This document shows, in pieces, positions 11,760-24,029 of a stretch of DNA of 64,000 nt; positions within the stretch are counted from its first letter, which is position 1; the number at the start of each line of letters is the position of its first letter. This DNA is from Epiperipatus broadwayi (Eukaryota; Onychophora; Udeonychophora; Euonychophora; Peripatidae). Both the position numbers and the translations under genes were made by a program. The notes beneath the pieces were generated by a model, which was given only the letters and a program-made list of their open reading frames with translations, had not been told where the DNA came from and searched no databases. The stretch is from contig JAQFVV010000960.1 of the NCBI GenBank assembly GCA_028023455.1, positions 82,926-146,925 of the forward strand. The letters run 5' to 3'.

Positions 11760-12155
11760 AAGATGGATGACTTGTTCAAATATTCCATATTATCCAAGAT
11801 GGATGACTTGTTCAAATATTCCATATTATCCAAGATGGATGACTTGTTCGAATATTCCATATTATCCAAGATGGATGACTTGTTCGAATATTCCATATTA
11901 TCCAAGATGGATGACTTGTTAGAATATTCCATATTATCCAAGATGGATGACTTGTTCAAATATTCCATATTATCCAAGATGGATGACTTGTTCAAGTATT
12001 CCATATTATCCAAGATGGATGACTTGTTCAAATATTCCATATTATCCAAGATGGATGACTTGTTCAAATATTCCATATTATCCAAGATGGATGACTTGTT
12101 CAAATATTCCATATTATCCAAGATGGATGACTTGTTCAAATATTCCATATTATCC
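11760..12155 (+). repeat. 36-bp minisatellite, 11 copies
   Basis: Eleven head-to-tail units start AAGATGGATGACTTGTTC and end ATTCCATATTATCC, with only scattered substitutions (for example CAAATA, CGAATA, AGAATA, CAAGTA). Because 36 is a multiple of 3, frames without stops persist: 143 codons in one plus frame, part of a second plus frame, and 142 codons on the minus strand. In the main plus frame the repeat is the 12-mer KMDDLFKYSILS. There is no signal peptide or flanking exon support, so the frames look like by-products of the period. Confidence 0.95.
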
Positions 12156-12512
12156 ATATAACTTTCACAGTGCAAAACTATAAGAAATTACAACTGATGT
12201 TTAAATAAAGAAAAGTTTGATAAATTTTTGCAGTTTAATAAAAGAACTAAACTGATTTTAAATTGATATTTAAAAAGTAAAAATGGCACTATTATACGAA
12301 CATGGAAAAGAACTAGAACATCACCAGCATTTATATAAATGATGAAGTATTTTTTTTCTTATATAAGCCATTAATGCTAAATAGCAAATCAAGAAAAATT
12401 AAATCTGTTATAAACTGTTGTGCAATGTGTTCTGGCTAAATTAACATTGACATAGGACTGAAATGCTATTGTCCTGACCCTTGAAGCATGATGACTTAAC
12501 TTACTTACCTGG
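12156..12512. other. Unassigned flank between minisatellite and inverted repeat
   Basis: AT-rich, with no recognised feature. Confidence 0.35.
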
Positions 12513-13890
12513 ATAATGCCTAAAGAAAACCAAATATTCTACACTAAATGTCTAAATGGATCAAGAAAAGAAACTGCAGAAGATGTGTGTAACATTATTT
12601 CAAGTGGGTTGCCAAAGAATTCTAGTGAGTGATGAATGATTTACCAAAGAAGATTGATTCAAAGAGAGATAGACTGTATCCATAAAAGACATTATTGCCA
12701 AACTCACGGACATTAACTAAGATTACTTAAAGAAAGTTTTGATTTTATTATGTATTTTTTTCTTTTATGTATGTATGTAAAATTCTAGTTTTATTTATTT
12801 CCACACTTGGAAGCTTAAATGTGCCTATAATTTGGAAGTGTCCATTATCAGTGAAAGCAATAAAATGAAGAAGGGAAAATTATTAAGTTAGAAGAAATTT
12901 TTTATTTTTTTATGTCAAATAAAATTTAGATCAGCTTTCCCTCTGTAATGACTTGAAATTTATCATCATGGTGAAGATATCTGGAATAAAGTAAGATATT
13001 TGATATTATTCCATTTTAAGCACATACACTTATTACAAAACAGAATTCACGTGTTTTGTTACTGTTAACTAATGATCATTTACATTTATTTTTTCAGTAT
13101 AAATGACTAATCTTTTAGTGTGGGTGTTCTTTCTCATCAACCTTAATGAACTGTACATAGGTAGGGGGTCCCCAAAGAAGATGAAATACTGATAATTGGA
13201 ATTGAACAATGATGCTACCATGGATATATTTGAATAATATTATAAATTAGCTAGTTAGCTTCACAGTCAATTTAATAATGATTTTTTATTATTTTCATTT
13301 GCTTTATAAATAACAGGTGTCATGTTATGTTTCTCTACCATGGGTAAGGGTTTGGCACAGTGAACACATTTAATTGTTGATATGGTAGAAATACATCATT
13401 TACACACACAATTATATTGTTTTATCATGTTAAAGAATTTCACATTCTTTTGTTTTGTTACATAATAAACATTGTTAACTTGATTTTCATTAAAATAGTC
13501 TCTAGTTTATCAAAATCATTTATACATTCTTTCATCAACTTATAACTGAGTATATACATATTTTATTTTTATAAAATGATATAGTAGTATGCATGTATGG
13601 ATCTTTAAATCAATTGGAACATATGTAGAGGTGCAACAGTTGCTGTCTAGTGTAAATTCATCCCTGAAGAGATCCAAAGGCAGATTTCTCCCTGAGTTTG
13701 AATACTGAGGCATAATGGAGTCTGAAGGAGGGGTTAGGTATGGATGAACTAGCCCAAATTCTATCTAAATTTAATGTGTAAATTTAGAGCTAGCCCATTG
13801 GAGGTAGATATGATCATAGATTAGGTACTTCATCATGTCATTCACAGCATCATATCAGAAGACCCTAATACTGACCATAGTTTGAATATT
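12513..13890 (+). repeat. Left arm of a diverged 4.6-kb inverted repeat (family E)
   Basis: This arm matches the reverse complement of about 15680-17085 along its length. Shared blocks in order include AATGCC, a GAGTGATG.ATGA block, TTATTTATTTCCAC, TTTGATATTATTCCA, CTACCATGGG, AAACATTGTTAA and TTGGAGGTAGA. Identity is roughly three quarters by eye, with many indels. No transposase motif was recognised on either strand. It could be two old copies of one large element in opposite orientation, or a single large foldback. Confidence 0.7.
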
Positions 13891-14349
13891 TTATTTGCTG
13901 AGAGTGAAGTACATATATCTAAAAATTCTAATTTTGGTTGATACTGGTCTATTATTTTAATTAATATTATGGTCTTGTGATATTAATACAGTAGTATAAG
14001 ACAATGAAATGTGAAGTCCTTGGATCAATTTAATCTCTGGTATTCCTGAGCAAACTCCCAATTTTATGCAATTGATGACTGATATAAGAAGATTGAAAAA
14101 TTCTTGATAGTGCAGTCATTATTAAGAATACTACATCATACACAAAGTACTCAATGTATTTCTAATGTAATACGTGTTACTAATATATTTTTTTATATTT
14201 TAATCCTCAAAATATCTTTGTAAAACTGCTATAAAGAGATTTGAAGAAATTAACTTGAAATATATTCTTATCAATTTTAATTTTAGTGTCATCATAATTT
14301 AGTCATTACTATGATATTTTGATAAACATTCTTTTAATATTTATACAAC

Positions 14350-14580
14350 ATAATTGCAAATGTTATATAATAACTGTACCAATAGCTCTTAACAAGCTTT
14401 TCAGAATATCCCTATTTTCAGACTGGTTTCTAGCTCTGGCTTTCATCAGTGAGGTGCTAGGATATTCAAGCATTAGATTTAAAATACCAGATCAAGCTCA
14501 GAAACTGGTCTGAGGATAGGGATATTCTGAAAAGCCTGTTAAGAGCTGTTGGCATGCTCATTATATAACATTTCAAGTAC
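14350..14580. mobile_element. Foldback MITE related to family D
   Basis: The left half (AATAGCTCTTAACAAGC, CAGAATATCCCTA, AGACTGGTTTCTAGCTC) is mirrored on the right (AACTGGTCTGAGGATAGG, ATTCTGAAAAGCC, AAGAGCTGTTGGCAT). The centre keeps CTTTCATCAGTGAGG, the family D core. Related half-copies are at 26.2-26.7 and 27.4 kb. Confidence 0.75.
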
Positions 14581-15117
14581 AAGTTTATTAAATTAAGTCA
14601 CATGATATGAATTGATTTCCTTGCAACATAATTGCATTAATTCCATATTTGAATTGCATACTATGATTGATAAAAAGCAAAAGCCAGAATCAAAGCAGGA
14701 AATGGTGATTAAATTGAACCACCATCTGGTAAGCACCGATCATCCAAACTTAAAGGGATAGCATTAGAATAGGGAGAGAAAAAAGCTATATTCTTCAATA
14801 TTTGATAATATCTTGTGTACTTGGCATGGTGTTGTAAAATTGTAAAATGTTGATCATGCCAAAAATGCTTTTTGAGTCAGATATTTTTTCCATGATCTAC
14901 AAATCTGAAGCCAAATTTAAACATAAAGGCAATAAGGTAATGTAAGCAAAATACTTGATCATCATTATTAAATACTTACACTCTTTTAAAACAAATGTTT
15001 TGAGCCAGATCCTGATTTTGTAAATAATTTGTTTTACCCATATATGTGCCAGTTGAAATAATGCTCTAAAACTATAATAATATCATAATAATATGTGACC
15101 AAAGACATGTGAATAAT

Positions 15118-15652
15118 ATTTGTGATTCCCAAGGTGCATATTTCATGTTGAACCAGCACTCATCAGTTGTCCTAGATCACAATCTCTTACACACACCTTT
15201 ATCATTATTCTGTATTTAGAGATAGCCAATTATTATAGTTAACTTGATAAGTGTCAAACTTACTGTCCTCACAAGTTTCACATAAACCACTTGATGGAGG
15301 TATATTACTAATTTTTTTATTAATCATCCATTACACTAAAGATGTTTCTATAGTGTAATTTTCATTCTCTCGTACAAGTTAGAGACTTGTTTCTATTTGC
15401 TTTTAACACCCTGTGAGGGTATAATAACAAACATAAGACCAAAGACTTGTGGGATAGATGCATGATCCCCAAGATGCACATTACGCTACAGAAATATTCA
15501 TTAAGTGAATAATCTCTAGTCTAGCGAATGTCTAATAAAAATTATTACCAAACTTCCATTAAGTGGTTTGTGTCAAAGTTGTGAGGGCAGTAAGTTTGAC
15601 ACTTATCAGTTAAACTGTAGTAATTGGCTATCTATATATACTGTGACAGTCC
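15118..15652. mobile_element. Family C copy arranged as a foldback
   Basis: A minus-strand C unit (CCAGCACTCATCAGTTG and on) is followed by a plus-strand C half unit. The two ends pair: TAAGTGTCAAACTTACTG on the left and CAGTAAGTTTGACACTTA on the right. It sits in the centre of the family E inverted repeat. Confidence 0.7.
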
Positions 15653-15679
15653 CAGTTTTCCACCAGAAGAGGGGAAACA

Positions 15680-17085
15680 CATCTAACTACAGTTAGGCCT
15701 AGGGTGTTTGAGTAGGATGCCATGACTGATTCAATGAAGTACTTAACCAATGATCATGTCTACCTCCAATGGATTAACTCTATGTTTACTCATTAAATTC
15801 ACACACACACAATTTAGGCTAGTTCATCCATACTTTACCCATCATTCAGATTCCACACATGCCTCAGAATTCAAATCCAGGGAGAATGTTACATTCAGCT
15901 CTTCAAGAGTGAATTTATCTTAGATAGCAATTATAATACCTTTGTATGGGTTCCAATCAAGAAAAGAACTTACTTAACCATATTACTATATTATAATGTA
16001 AAATAAGGTCTGTGTGTATGCACCTATGTATGGTTATGAACTGATGAATGAATGGATAAATAACTTTGATAAACTAAAGACCATTTAATGAAAAATCAAA
16101 TTAACAATGTTTACTGACTAACAAAATAAAAAAAATTCAAAAAAATATTTTAACATAAAAAAAGTATATACATGAGTGTGTGTCAAATATGTATCCCTAC
16201 CATATTAATGATTAAATATGTTTATTACTCCCAACTCTTCCCATGGTAGGTATGCATAAAGACACTATCTATTTACAAAGCAGGTAAGGGTAATGAAAAG
16301 AAAAATTATTAATTCAGGGTTACAATGATCATGAAGCTAACTAAGTATTTAACAAGATTATATGAAGGTGAGTGAATAGCTTAATAGTCTAATTCCACCT
16401 GTTGAGGTGTCATCTTTTTTGATGACCCCCCCCGTCTTACTATGTACAAGTTTGATAGAAAAGAACATTCACACTAGAATATTAGTCAATAAATGAATAT
16501 AAACAATCATTTGCTAACAAAAAATATAAACAAATAAACAACACAAACTCTGTTCTGTATCAAGTGCATGTTTTAAATGTGGAATAATATCAAATAAAAT
16601 CTTATCTTTATTCCACATTATAGTAAGGATGATGATAATACAAAATGTCATGTCACTACAGAGGGAGAGTTAACCTAAAGTTATTTCAATAGAGAGAGAA
16701 AAAAGAATTGTCTAACTTAACAATCTTCCTCCCTGTACTTTCTTGACTTCAAGTACAATAGACTCTTCCAAGTTATAGAGATTTATGTTTCCAAATGTGG
16801 AAGTGAAATAAATAAATAAAAAATACAGAATTCTACAAATGTCTATGGAATATAAAAAAGATTACACAGCAAATTAAGACTTTTTTCAAGTTGTCTTGCA
16901 TAATGTTCATGAATTAGGCAATTAATATCTCTAAAAGATACAGTTCATTGCTGTTCTGGTCATACTTCTATGGCAAGTCATGCATCACTCATGGGGACTC
17001 CTCGGTGAAATATTTGGAATGATGTTATTTCCACCTTTTGTTGTTTTCATTATGTATTCATCAGGGTATTTAAGACAAGGCATTT
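15680..17085 (-). repeat. Right arm of the family E inverted repeat
   Basis: Reverse-complement partner of 12513-13890. The axis lies near 14.79 kb and the spacer is about 1.8 kb. The outer boundary is set by loss of similarity beyond the AATGCC block. No target duplication is visible. Confidence 0.7.
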
Positions 17086-18065
17086 GATGTTTCAGCAGGC
17101 ATTACACAATTGAATATTAAACCTTTACACTTCCTATGGGCAGGGTTGATAACCCTTTAGTTCTACAACACTATTGAATTACCTGGAGTACATTGTTTTT
17201 TCAGTTCAGAAACAATTAAATTTTTCTTAATTCAGTGTTTGGTATTTAATAATTTTTATAAGAACAAAATTATTCCAACATTTATATATATAATTATGCT
17301 GATGACATTCTATTTTGCTATTTTATCTGTATTTGAAGAATAGCATGATCCTTTTTATTTTAAATGTCTATTTAAGTCCATTTTATTTTATCCAACTGCA
17401 CAAATGTATTCATGGCATTTTCTACATACATATATAGTCTTTCAAATTATAGGGAAAACATGGAAGGTTGTATTTCATTAAAATTACCATTTTTGAAAAT
17501 TTTATTTAATACAATTATGTGTAGTAATTAATCAAGCATTTTGTTCACTTGTATCACTATTGTTCAAGTCTCAGAAATAGTATGTATAAGTTCTTTTCAC
17601 CTCATTATCTCATCTTGTTTCTTCTGGAAATACGTTTTTTTTATTATCAAAAATTGAGGAGTGTTCAAAGTACAATCATAGATTAATGGATTGTACTTTT
17701 TTGTTTTTTAATAGTTTATGTATTTAGTGATTTGATTTTATAAGAGGAGTTTGTCTAGTTGTTGTTGAGTGTTTGTACAGTATTTGATAGAGACATTGTG
17801 AGTGTTATACATTTTCATCCAAATGGTTCAGGGATTTCAGATTTGCTATTGCATCTAGTTATGATTTTAACAAATTATGTTATCCATCTTGTTTATCTGG
17901 ATTATCATTTGGATTTATAGATTGCTTTCAATGCTTATTTCTCATAATTTGGCATTAAAGATTTAATTCATTATATCATGATATTATTTTGCTTAAAAGG
18001 TTTAATTTATTTCTTAACTATAAAGGTATGTAACTTATACATGATACTATTTTGCTTATTTAAAT
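17086..18065. other. Unassigned AT-rich sequence
   Basis: No open frame of interest. A short inverted repeat around AAAGTACAATC / GATTGTACTTT lies near 17660-17700. Confidence 0.4.
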
Positions 18066-18362
18066 TACATCACTCCAGCCAATGTTTAAAACTAACTAAT
18101 AGAATATCAGTATTCTGTTGCCAAGGCAACACTCAAGTAATAAATATCTTTACAACAAATTGTGATATTCATTTGGTTAATTTTAAGCATTGGCCAGTGT
18201 AAAGTGATTTATTTCAGACAATACTTAAATAAGCCAATAGAATATCAGCATTTCTGTTGTCAAGGCAATACTCAGATAATTAATGCCTTGACAACAAATT
18301 GCTGTTATTTTATTGGTTAATTTTAAGCATTGGCTGTGATAATGTGATTTTTTGCAGCCAAT
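18066..18362. mobile_element. Family I short foldback MITEs, two adjacent copies
   Basis: Each copy of about 130-140 bp runs from CAGCCAATGTTTAAAAC or CAGACAATACTTAAATAAG through an AATAGAATATCAG block to a TTGGTTAATTTTAAGCATTGG end, so its ends are inverted. Copy boundaries are about 18070-18200 and 18215-18350. A third copy lies at 23.59-23.73 kb. Confidence 0.75.
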
Positions 18363-18618
18363 GCTTATTTGTATCTGACTTGTTTTCAACTCTCATAGTA
18401 TTGGGGAGTTATTTCATTATCACTAATTTGAGCTTATTTAAGAGTTGATCTTTTTTATTTTGACTTTTTATTTTTCAATTTAGCATATTTTTGTCTGCCT
18501 TAGTAGATTGATATGTCTGGTAATACTGCCATTTAAATTTTTTTTTACTGATATATGTATATATTATATTACCAAATGCACCACTTGCTTTATTTTACTA
18601 TAATATCTTATATATATA

Positions 18619-18872
18619 TATGCAATTTATCCATTCTACTTCAAACATATTTTAGCAAAAAAACCTATATGCATACACAATGTTACATTTCGACTATCCT
18701 GCAGTCTTCTCCAGAGCCACTTTAACTTTTTAAAAGTTAAAAAATTAAAGTAAAACTGGCTCTGAAGAAAAATGAGACATCAAAATGTGAGATTGGGTAT
18801 GTATATGTTTACAATAGAAGGTTTTTTTTGCTAAAAAGTGTTTGAAGTAGAGTGAATAAATTGCATATATAT
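18619..18872. mobile_element. Family F foldback element, copy 1
   Basis: The outer ends are TGCAATTTATCC...TACTTCAAACA on the left and TGTTTGAAGTAG...ATAAATTGCA on the right. Inner arms carry TTTCGACTATCCTGCAGTC, CCAGAGCCACTTT and their complements. The 71-codon minus open frame here is antisense to the foldback and is not a gene. Confidence 0.75.
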
Positions 18873-19420
18873 TATGTTTGTTCATCACAATATATATAAA
18901 ATTGAATGGTTTAATGCTCATATATAAAAAGTTTAGTATTGGAAATGTCAGGACTGTCATTCTTCAATAATATCAAAACACCCAGGAGTTCATCTGGTGC
19001 TTATATAAATTTGTAAGTTTTTCTGCAACTCTTGAATCAGCCAATAGAACTTTCTCTCCCATAATGATTTGGTTTTAATTAATTTCAATTTGGTTTATAT
19101 AATTTCCAATTTGGACTGATCAATCAAATGCTGCTAATAAATTTTTTTACCACTCCTATACAATCAACATATATCATTGATTGAAAGGTTATCCTTTCTC
19201 CATTAACCAGTCATACTTTTTGTTTTTACTCAACAGTAAAACATATGCATCCAATATAGAACAACCCTGAGATTTTTACTTTTAGCTAATCATAGCTATT
19301 ATGCACACAATGGCCAATCAATACTGGATGGCTAGTTTGGTAGGAAAGAGGTTGAATGTCTAAAAAAAATTCTAAATCTGCTTATGATCTGGCCTGGTTC
19401 GAATCCATTTGTCGTAGGCA
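18873..19420. other. Unassigned sequence
   Basis: Several CCAAT-like words occur, but there is no clear repeat unit. A tRNA-like B-box word GGTTCGAATCC lies at 19397-19407, just ahead of the tandem array, without a matching A box that I could place. Confidence 0.35.
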
Positions 19421-20130
19421 TATAAGACCTATTGACTAACCAATGTGTATTAAATCCTTTAAACTTCTCTATTAATCTATTTTTTCTGTTTAGTATTTGA
19501 TTTTCATTCGAACTAAGATTACCCCAATTTGTCTGAAGGTTTGTAATGATGGTATATTATAAGATGTAATATGTTGGACTATTTCCATCATTTATGAGTG
19601 AATGTTGAATGTATAGAATATGTTAAACTTTATACATTCCCTCATAAGGCCTATTGACTAACCAATGTGTATTAAATCCTTTAAACTTCTCTATTAATCT
19701 ATTTTTTCTGTTTAGTATTTTGATTTTCATTCGAACTAAGACTACCCCAATTTGTCTGAAGGTTTGTAATGATGGTATATTATAAGATGTAATATTTTGG
19801 ACTATTTCCATCATCTATGAGTGAATGTTGAATGTATAGAATATGTTAAACTTTATACATTCCCTCATAAGGCCTATTGACTAACCAATGTGTATTAAAT
19901 CCTTTAAACTTCTCTATTAATCTATTTTTTCTGTTTAGTATTTGATTTTCATTCGAACTAAGACTACCCCAATTTGTCTGAAGGTTTGTAATGATGGTAT
20001 ATTATAAGATGTAATATGTTGGACTATTTCCATCATTTATGAGTGAATGTTGAATGTATAGAATATGTTAAACTTTATACATTCCCTCATAAATGATGGA
20101 AATAGTCCAACATATCACATCTTAAAACTA
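19421..20130 (+). repeat. 222-bp tandem repeat, three copies, capped by an inverted piece
   Basis: Units start at 19431, 19653 and 19876 with ATTGACTAACCAATGTG. Each ends with TTGGACTATTTCCATCA, GAATGTTGAATGTATAG and CATTCCCTCATAA. The copies are nearly identical. After copy 3, 20090-20130 is the reverse complement of the TTGGACTATT block. The ends resemble the TIRs of family H, so the array may derive from that element. Confidence 0.85.
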
Positions 20131-20990
20131 CCCCAATCTAACTAAGAGTTTCAGGATTATTTTTTTTTAAAAATTGTTTTTCATTTACAGTTTTTCTTAA
20201 AATTTAAAGTAAGACAGTGAAAGTTAAAAGTCAGGTTTAATTTTTTATTTTTTTTGAAATATGACCACTTACGTGAACGTAATCTAATCCGATCATAAAT
20301 TTAATTTAATAGAGGTAGTTTCATTAATCAATTTCATGAAACTATACTGAAAGTTAAAATAAATAAATGGGAATTTGAAAATAGATTTGTCACATGATTA
20401 ATTTGTTATTAAATTCTGTATAAAGTTTTTTTTAATTAAATTTTCAGTAAGTTTTCTGTTTTTAAGTAATATATTAAAATTTTATTATTTATGCTGTTTG
20501 CAAATATCCTAAACCTATTTTAAATAAAAATAAATGTATAAAATTTAATTTGATAAAATAATGAAGCTTATTTTTAAAGTTTTATTATTACTATTTCTCA
20601 TTGTAAAAGAAAAAAAAAAAGAGTTTTAAAAGAAAAGTTAATATATTTTTGTTTGCGTTAATCTATTTTTAGTCTCTGAAAATCTTTATTACTTGTAGTT
20701 TTTTGTTTTATTGAATCGTAAATTTTAATTTTGGAAATGTAAGATGGCGATTATCAAATGAGCTATAATCGTTCTAACTTCTGAAAATATATTGTAAAAC
20801 AAAGGAAAACAATTTTATAGAAATGTTATGTTGGAAACAAATCAATAATTTAATAAAGAACTATAAAACACTGTTTTGAATGTTTGAAGAAATTTCATGT
20901 TTACTCACAGAATTTGCTTATATGCACTTAAATTTGTTTTATTTCAAAATAAATAATAAGAATATACAATTATTTATTTATTTAAGTATA
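20131..20990. other. Very AT-rich sequence, nothing recognised
   Basis: Long T and A runs and no shared repeat. Confidence 0.4.
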
Positions 20991-21480
20991 AATTTAGACA
21001 GATTAACTATTAACAAGATATAAAGAAACCTGTACAGATTTTTTTTCCATATGTCAAATGCATTGACAGGGAAGCGAACCGGGGCCAGCTGCTTGGAAGG
21101 CAGCTATGTTAACCACTAGGCCACCAATGCTTGACAACCTGTACAGATTTCTGCCAGAAAATAGATATGCTATTGGCTTTATTACATCATTCAATTTTGC
21201 CCTGTAGTCATAAATCCAGTAGTAGTTAACAATGTGTTTGATGGTTTGTATTGGTTAAGATTTTCAAAGCTCAGTGACTGATACATCCCATTTATAAAGC
21301 AGATGAGGACAATGATCATGGTTATCCTGAATCCAGTTATATCCAGGACGACAAAATACAGATAATTTTGTTGCTGGATCTGGTATAATAAATTAATTTG
21401 AATTCTCATAAGAATTCCATTTCTATTCCACAATTCTTTGATTATCAATTCTTGGTTGAACATCCAAAATGGAGATAGTT
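20991..21480. repeat. Family K copy 3, host of a SINE insertion
   Basis: Related to 3.45-4.45 kb. Shared ordered words are ACCTGTACAGATTTCTGCC, TTACATCATTCAATTTTG, GTTTGTATTGGT and AGAATTCCATTTCTATTCC. It is interrupted by the SINE at 21041-21135. The 90-codon minus frame at 21191-21463 has no recognisable domain. Confidence 0.55.
21041..21135 (-). mobile_element. tRNA-Gly-derived SINE with 14-bp target duplication
   Basis: Flanked by AACCTGTACAGATT at 21027-21040 and 21136-21149. On the minus strand it starts GTCAAGCATTGGTGG. The A box is TGGCCTAGTGG and the B box is GGTTCGCTTCC. The anticodon-arm region CTGCCTTCCAAGCAG has TCC in the loop position, as in tRNA-Gly(TCC). It ends TGACATATGG plus an A-run, about 95 bp in all. 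It is the cleanest copy of the family also seen at 6.1, 6.4 and 8.1 kb. Confidence 0.9.
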
Positions 21481-21847
21481 GATCTTAAATGATGATAATG
21501 AAGTATCCATGTACATTAGCATGCAATATTAATATAACTGAACTTATAAAGTTCTTTTTTTCTATCTATACATTGATTGCATTGTTTAGGAGAAGATAAA
21601 GAAGACTCATGAAATCATCAGCAGTGAATCCTTAAATCATCTTGAAAAAATAAAATTAAAAAATCAGATATATTAATCTTTAACTGAGGTTTAAAGTTTA
21701 TATCTGTGCTAGAGATAAACTCTAGTTTAGTAAATGATTAGTAATAATCATTATTGTATTTATCTGAGGTGGATGATATCAAAGTTGTGAGTGGAATGAG
21801 TTTGACAGTTGTACATAAAAATGTAACATTCTTGAAAATATTATTAT

Positions 21848-22127
21848 ACAGCAATAACTGACATCTGGTGAGGAACCAGAGCATCAATAAAAATCAGATA
21901 AATGTCAAAACATATATCTTATTCAGCTAAATAAGTAAAATTGAAAAAAAATTATACAATGTTAATATTGTATTATTACAAGAAACAACAGCAATAACTG
22001 ACATCTGGTGAGGAACCAGAGCATCAATAAAAATCAGATAAATGTCAAAACATATCTCTTATTCAGCTAAATAAGTAAAATTGAAAAAAAATTATACAAT
22101 GTTAATATTGTATTATTACAAGAAACA
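21848..22127 (+). repeat. 140-bp tandem duplication
   Basis: Two adjacent copies (21848-21987 and 21988-22127) start ACAGCAATAACTGACATC and differ at about one position. It is a recent duplication. Confidence 0.9.
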
Positions 22128-22227
22128 ACACTAAGGATTACATTTATTACCATTCTATAAAATTTTTTAATTTGTGAATTCATTTTAGCCATTGTGAAAT
22201 GGAAATAATGACTTCAGACCACTCAAA

Positions 22228-22577
22228 GAAGTATTGAGAGATGCATGTTAGGAGTAATAAGAAGAGATCGAAAATGCAATATGAGTAAGAGAATAAACAG
22301 GTGTTATTGACTTCATTGAAAAAATTAAAAGACTGAAGTGGAGTTGGGATGACATATTGCTAGAAATGATAATAGATGGACAATTGAAATCTTAAACCCA
22401 ATTCCAAGATATTGTAAAGACCCAGAAAGAGATCATATGTGAGATGGCTGAACAAAATAAGAAAGTGTGCAGGGGTGATGTGGAGAAGAGAAGCCAAAGA
22501 TCAGAGAAGTTGGTTTGAACTTGGAGAGACCTGCATTCTGCAGTGGATGGATAATGGTTGATGATGATGATGATAAC
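22228..22577 (+). mobile_element. RTE-like LINE 3' end, truncated, copy 1
   Basis: The plus-strand frames give, with shifts, a TGVIDFIEKIKRLKWSW-like stretch, then DNRWTIEILN, a KDPERDH / VRWLNKIRKCAG-like stretch, and WFELGETCILQWMDNG, then TGATGATGATGATGATAA. This is the typical end of RTE-like LINE polyproteins and their short-repeat tail. Only the 3' end remains, as expected for 5' truncation. Confidence 0.75.
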
Positions 22578-23189
22578 AGATGTGGGTACATAAAAAATAG
22601 AAATAAATACAAGTAAAAGAAAAGTATGTGTAATAATAAATGAACTATTTGGAATAATATTAAGTAAAAAAAATTATGCGTTCAGTCGGTTATATGGTTG
22701 TCTCTTTATCAGTTTATTACTGTAATCTCTTTCTTATAAATACATCATTTTATTTTTTTATTAATTATTTTTATTGAGATAAAAATGAAATTTTGTTGCA
22801 GGTGTGTGCATATATTTTAAACACAAACCTATTCATGAAACAAACAAGTTGAATACATAACTAAGATAATCCTCAAATTAGATCTTTCAAAGAATTAGTT
22901 TATATTCTGTAGCATTTGCTATTATCCAAAGTTTCAGATATTCATGGAAAAGACTCAAAATCTTATACAGTACGTGCGGGAATATTGGAGTAGATTATTG
23001 CTACATTTTTCACCTATCCTATACTAAACTGTAATGAATGACTGTAGGTTGAAAAATGGCAGTATGCAAAATGACCTGCTGCATTGTCTCTATTTTTATT
23101 TATTGCATTATCAATTGGCTGAAACAAAAAATATTTTTTAACCAGATGAAAAAAAATCAACAATTTATTATTAAGTGTGAAAATATCAA
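22578..23189. other. Unassigned AT-rich sequence
   Basis: No shared repeat recognised. The 81-codon minus frame at 23014-23259 runs into the next foldback and has no domain. Confidence 0.35.
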
Positions 23190-23410
23190 AGTACACAGAG
23201 GCTAAACTTTCCATACAATAGCGCCACTCAGTGTAAGCTAGAGTAATCAGTGGATGCAAGAAGGTTTGTACATAAAATCCCTATCTAGTGCACAACCCTT
23301 CTTGCATACATAGATTACTCTGGCTTGCACTGAGTGGCACTACTGTATAGAGAGTTTAGCCTCTGTGTAAACAGCTTGTGTAAGCATTAAGAGTGGTGAT
23401 CATGTGATGT
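23190..23410. mobile_element. Family D, compact palindromic derivative
   Basis: The left side (GAGGCTAAACTTTCCATAC, AGCGCCACTCAGTG, GCTAGAGTAATCAGTGG) is mirrored by the right side (ATAGATTACTCTGGCTTGC, CACTGAGTGGCACTACTG, GAGAGTTTAGCCTC). The usual long core has been lost. The right flank keeps the family terminus GGTGATCATGTGATG. Confidence 0.8.
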
Positions 23411-23589
23411 TTTTAAAATATCAGCATTATACTTTTTATTACATGTGTAATTTGTGTCAGGAATGGTCAATAGTTTAAAGTCCATGTTCTAATTTTTATT
23501 ACCTACGAGTTCAAAAGCACTATACAACTGTTGTGCTACTATTCAATTTTTAAACCCTTTAATGCACATAACTAATTAGTTACCACATG

Positions 23590-23727
23590 TAAATCATATC
23601 ACCCAGTCAATGCTTAAAATCAACCAATAGAATATCAACAATCTAATATCAAGGCAACATTTAGATAATAAATGTATTACTATTGGTTAATTTTAAGCAT
23701 TGGTTGGTGTGGTGTGATATTCAATAT
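23590..23727. mobile_element. Family I foldback MITE, copy 3
   Basis: Left end CCAGTCAATGCTTAAAATC, inner CCAATAGAATATCAAC, right end TTAATTTTAAGCATTGG. Same plan as the pair at 18.1-18.4 kb. Confidence 0.7.
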
Positions 23728-24029
23728 TTACATAAAATTTAGTATGCTATAAAGAAATAATGTTTGATATGAAGAAAAAATTTAAATTTAAAAACTATTG
23801 GGACTTCTGAACCTGTTTTAATTTCATCAGATTTTTTCAGTTTGGAGTTAAGCAGAACATTTTTTATATTTGAATCACTCAGACCTGATGTCATTTTGCT
23901 TTTTTTTTTTTTTTTTTATCAATTTCATTGATGAAAGTAATTTTCATAAAGAATAAAACTGCAAGGTTTATAAAGAACTAAAAATTGCAAAATAAAAATT
24001 AAAAATAATTACAGACCTTCTCTGAATTA

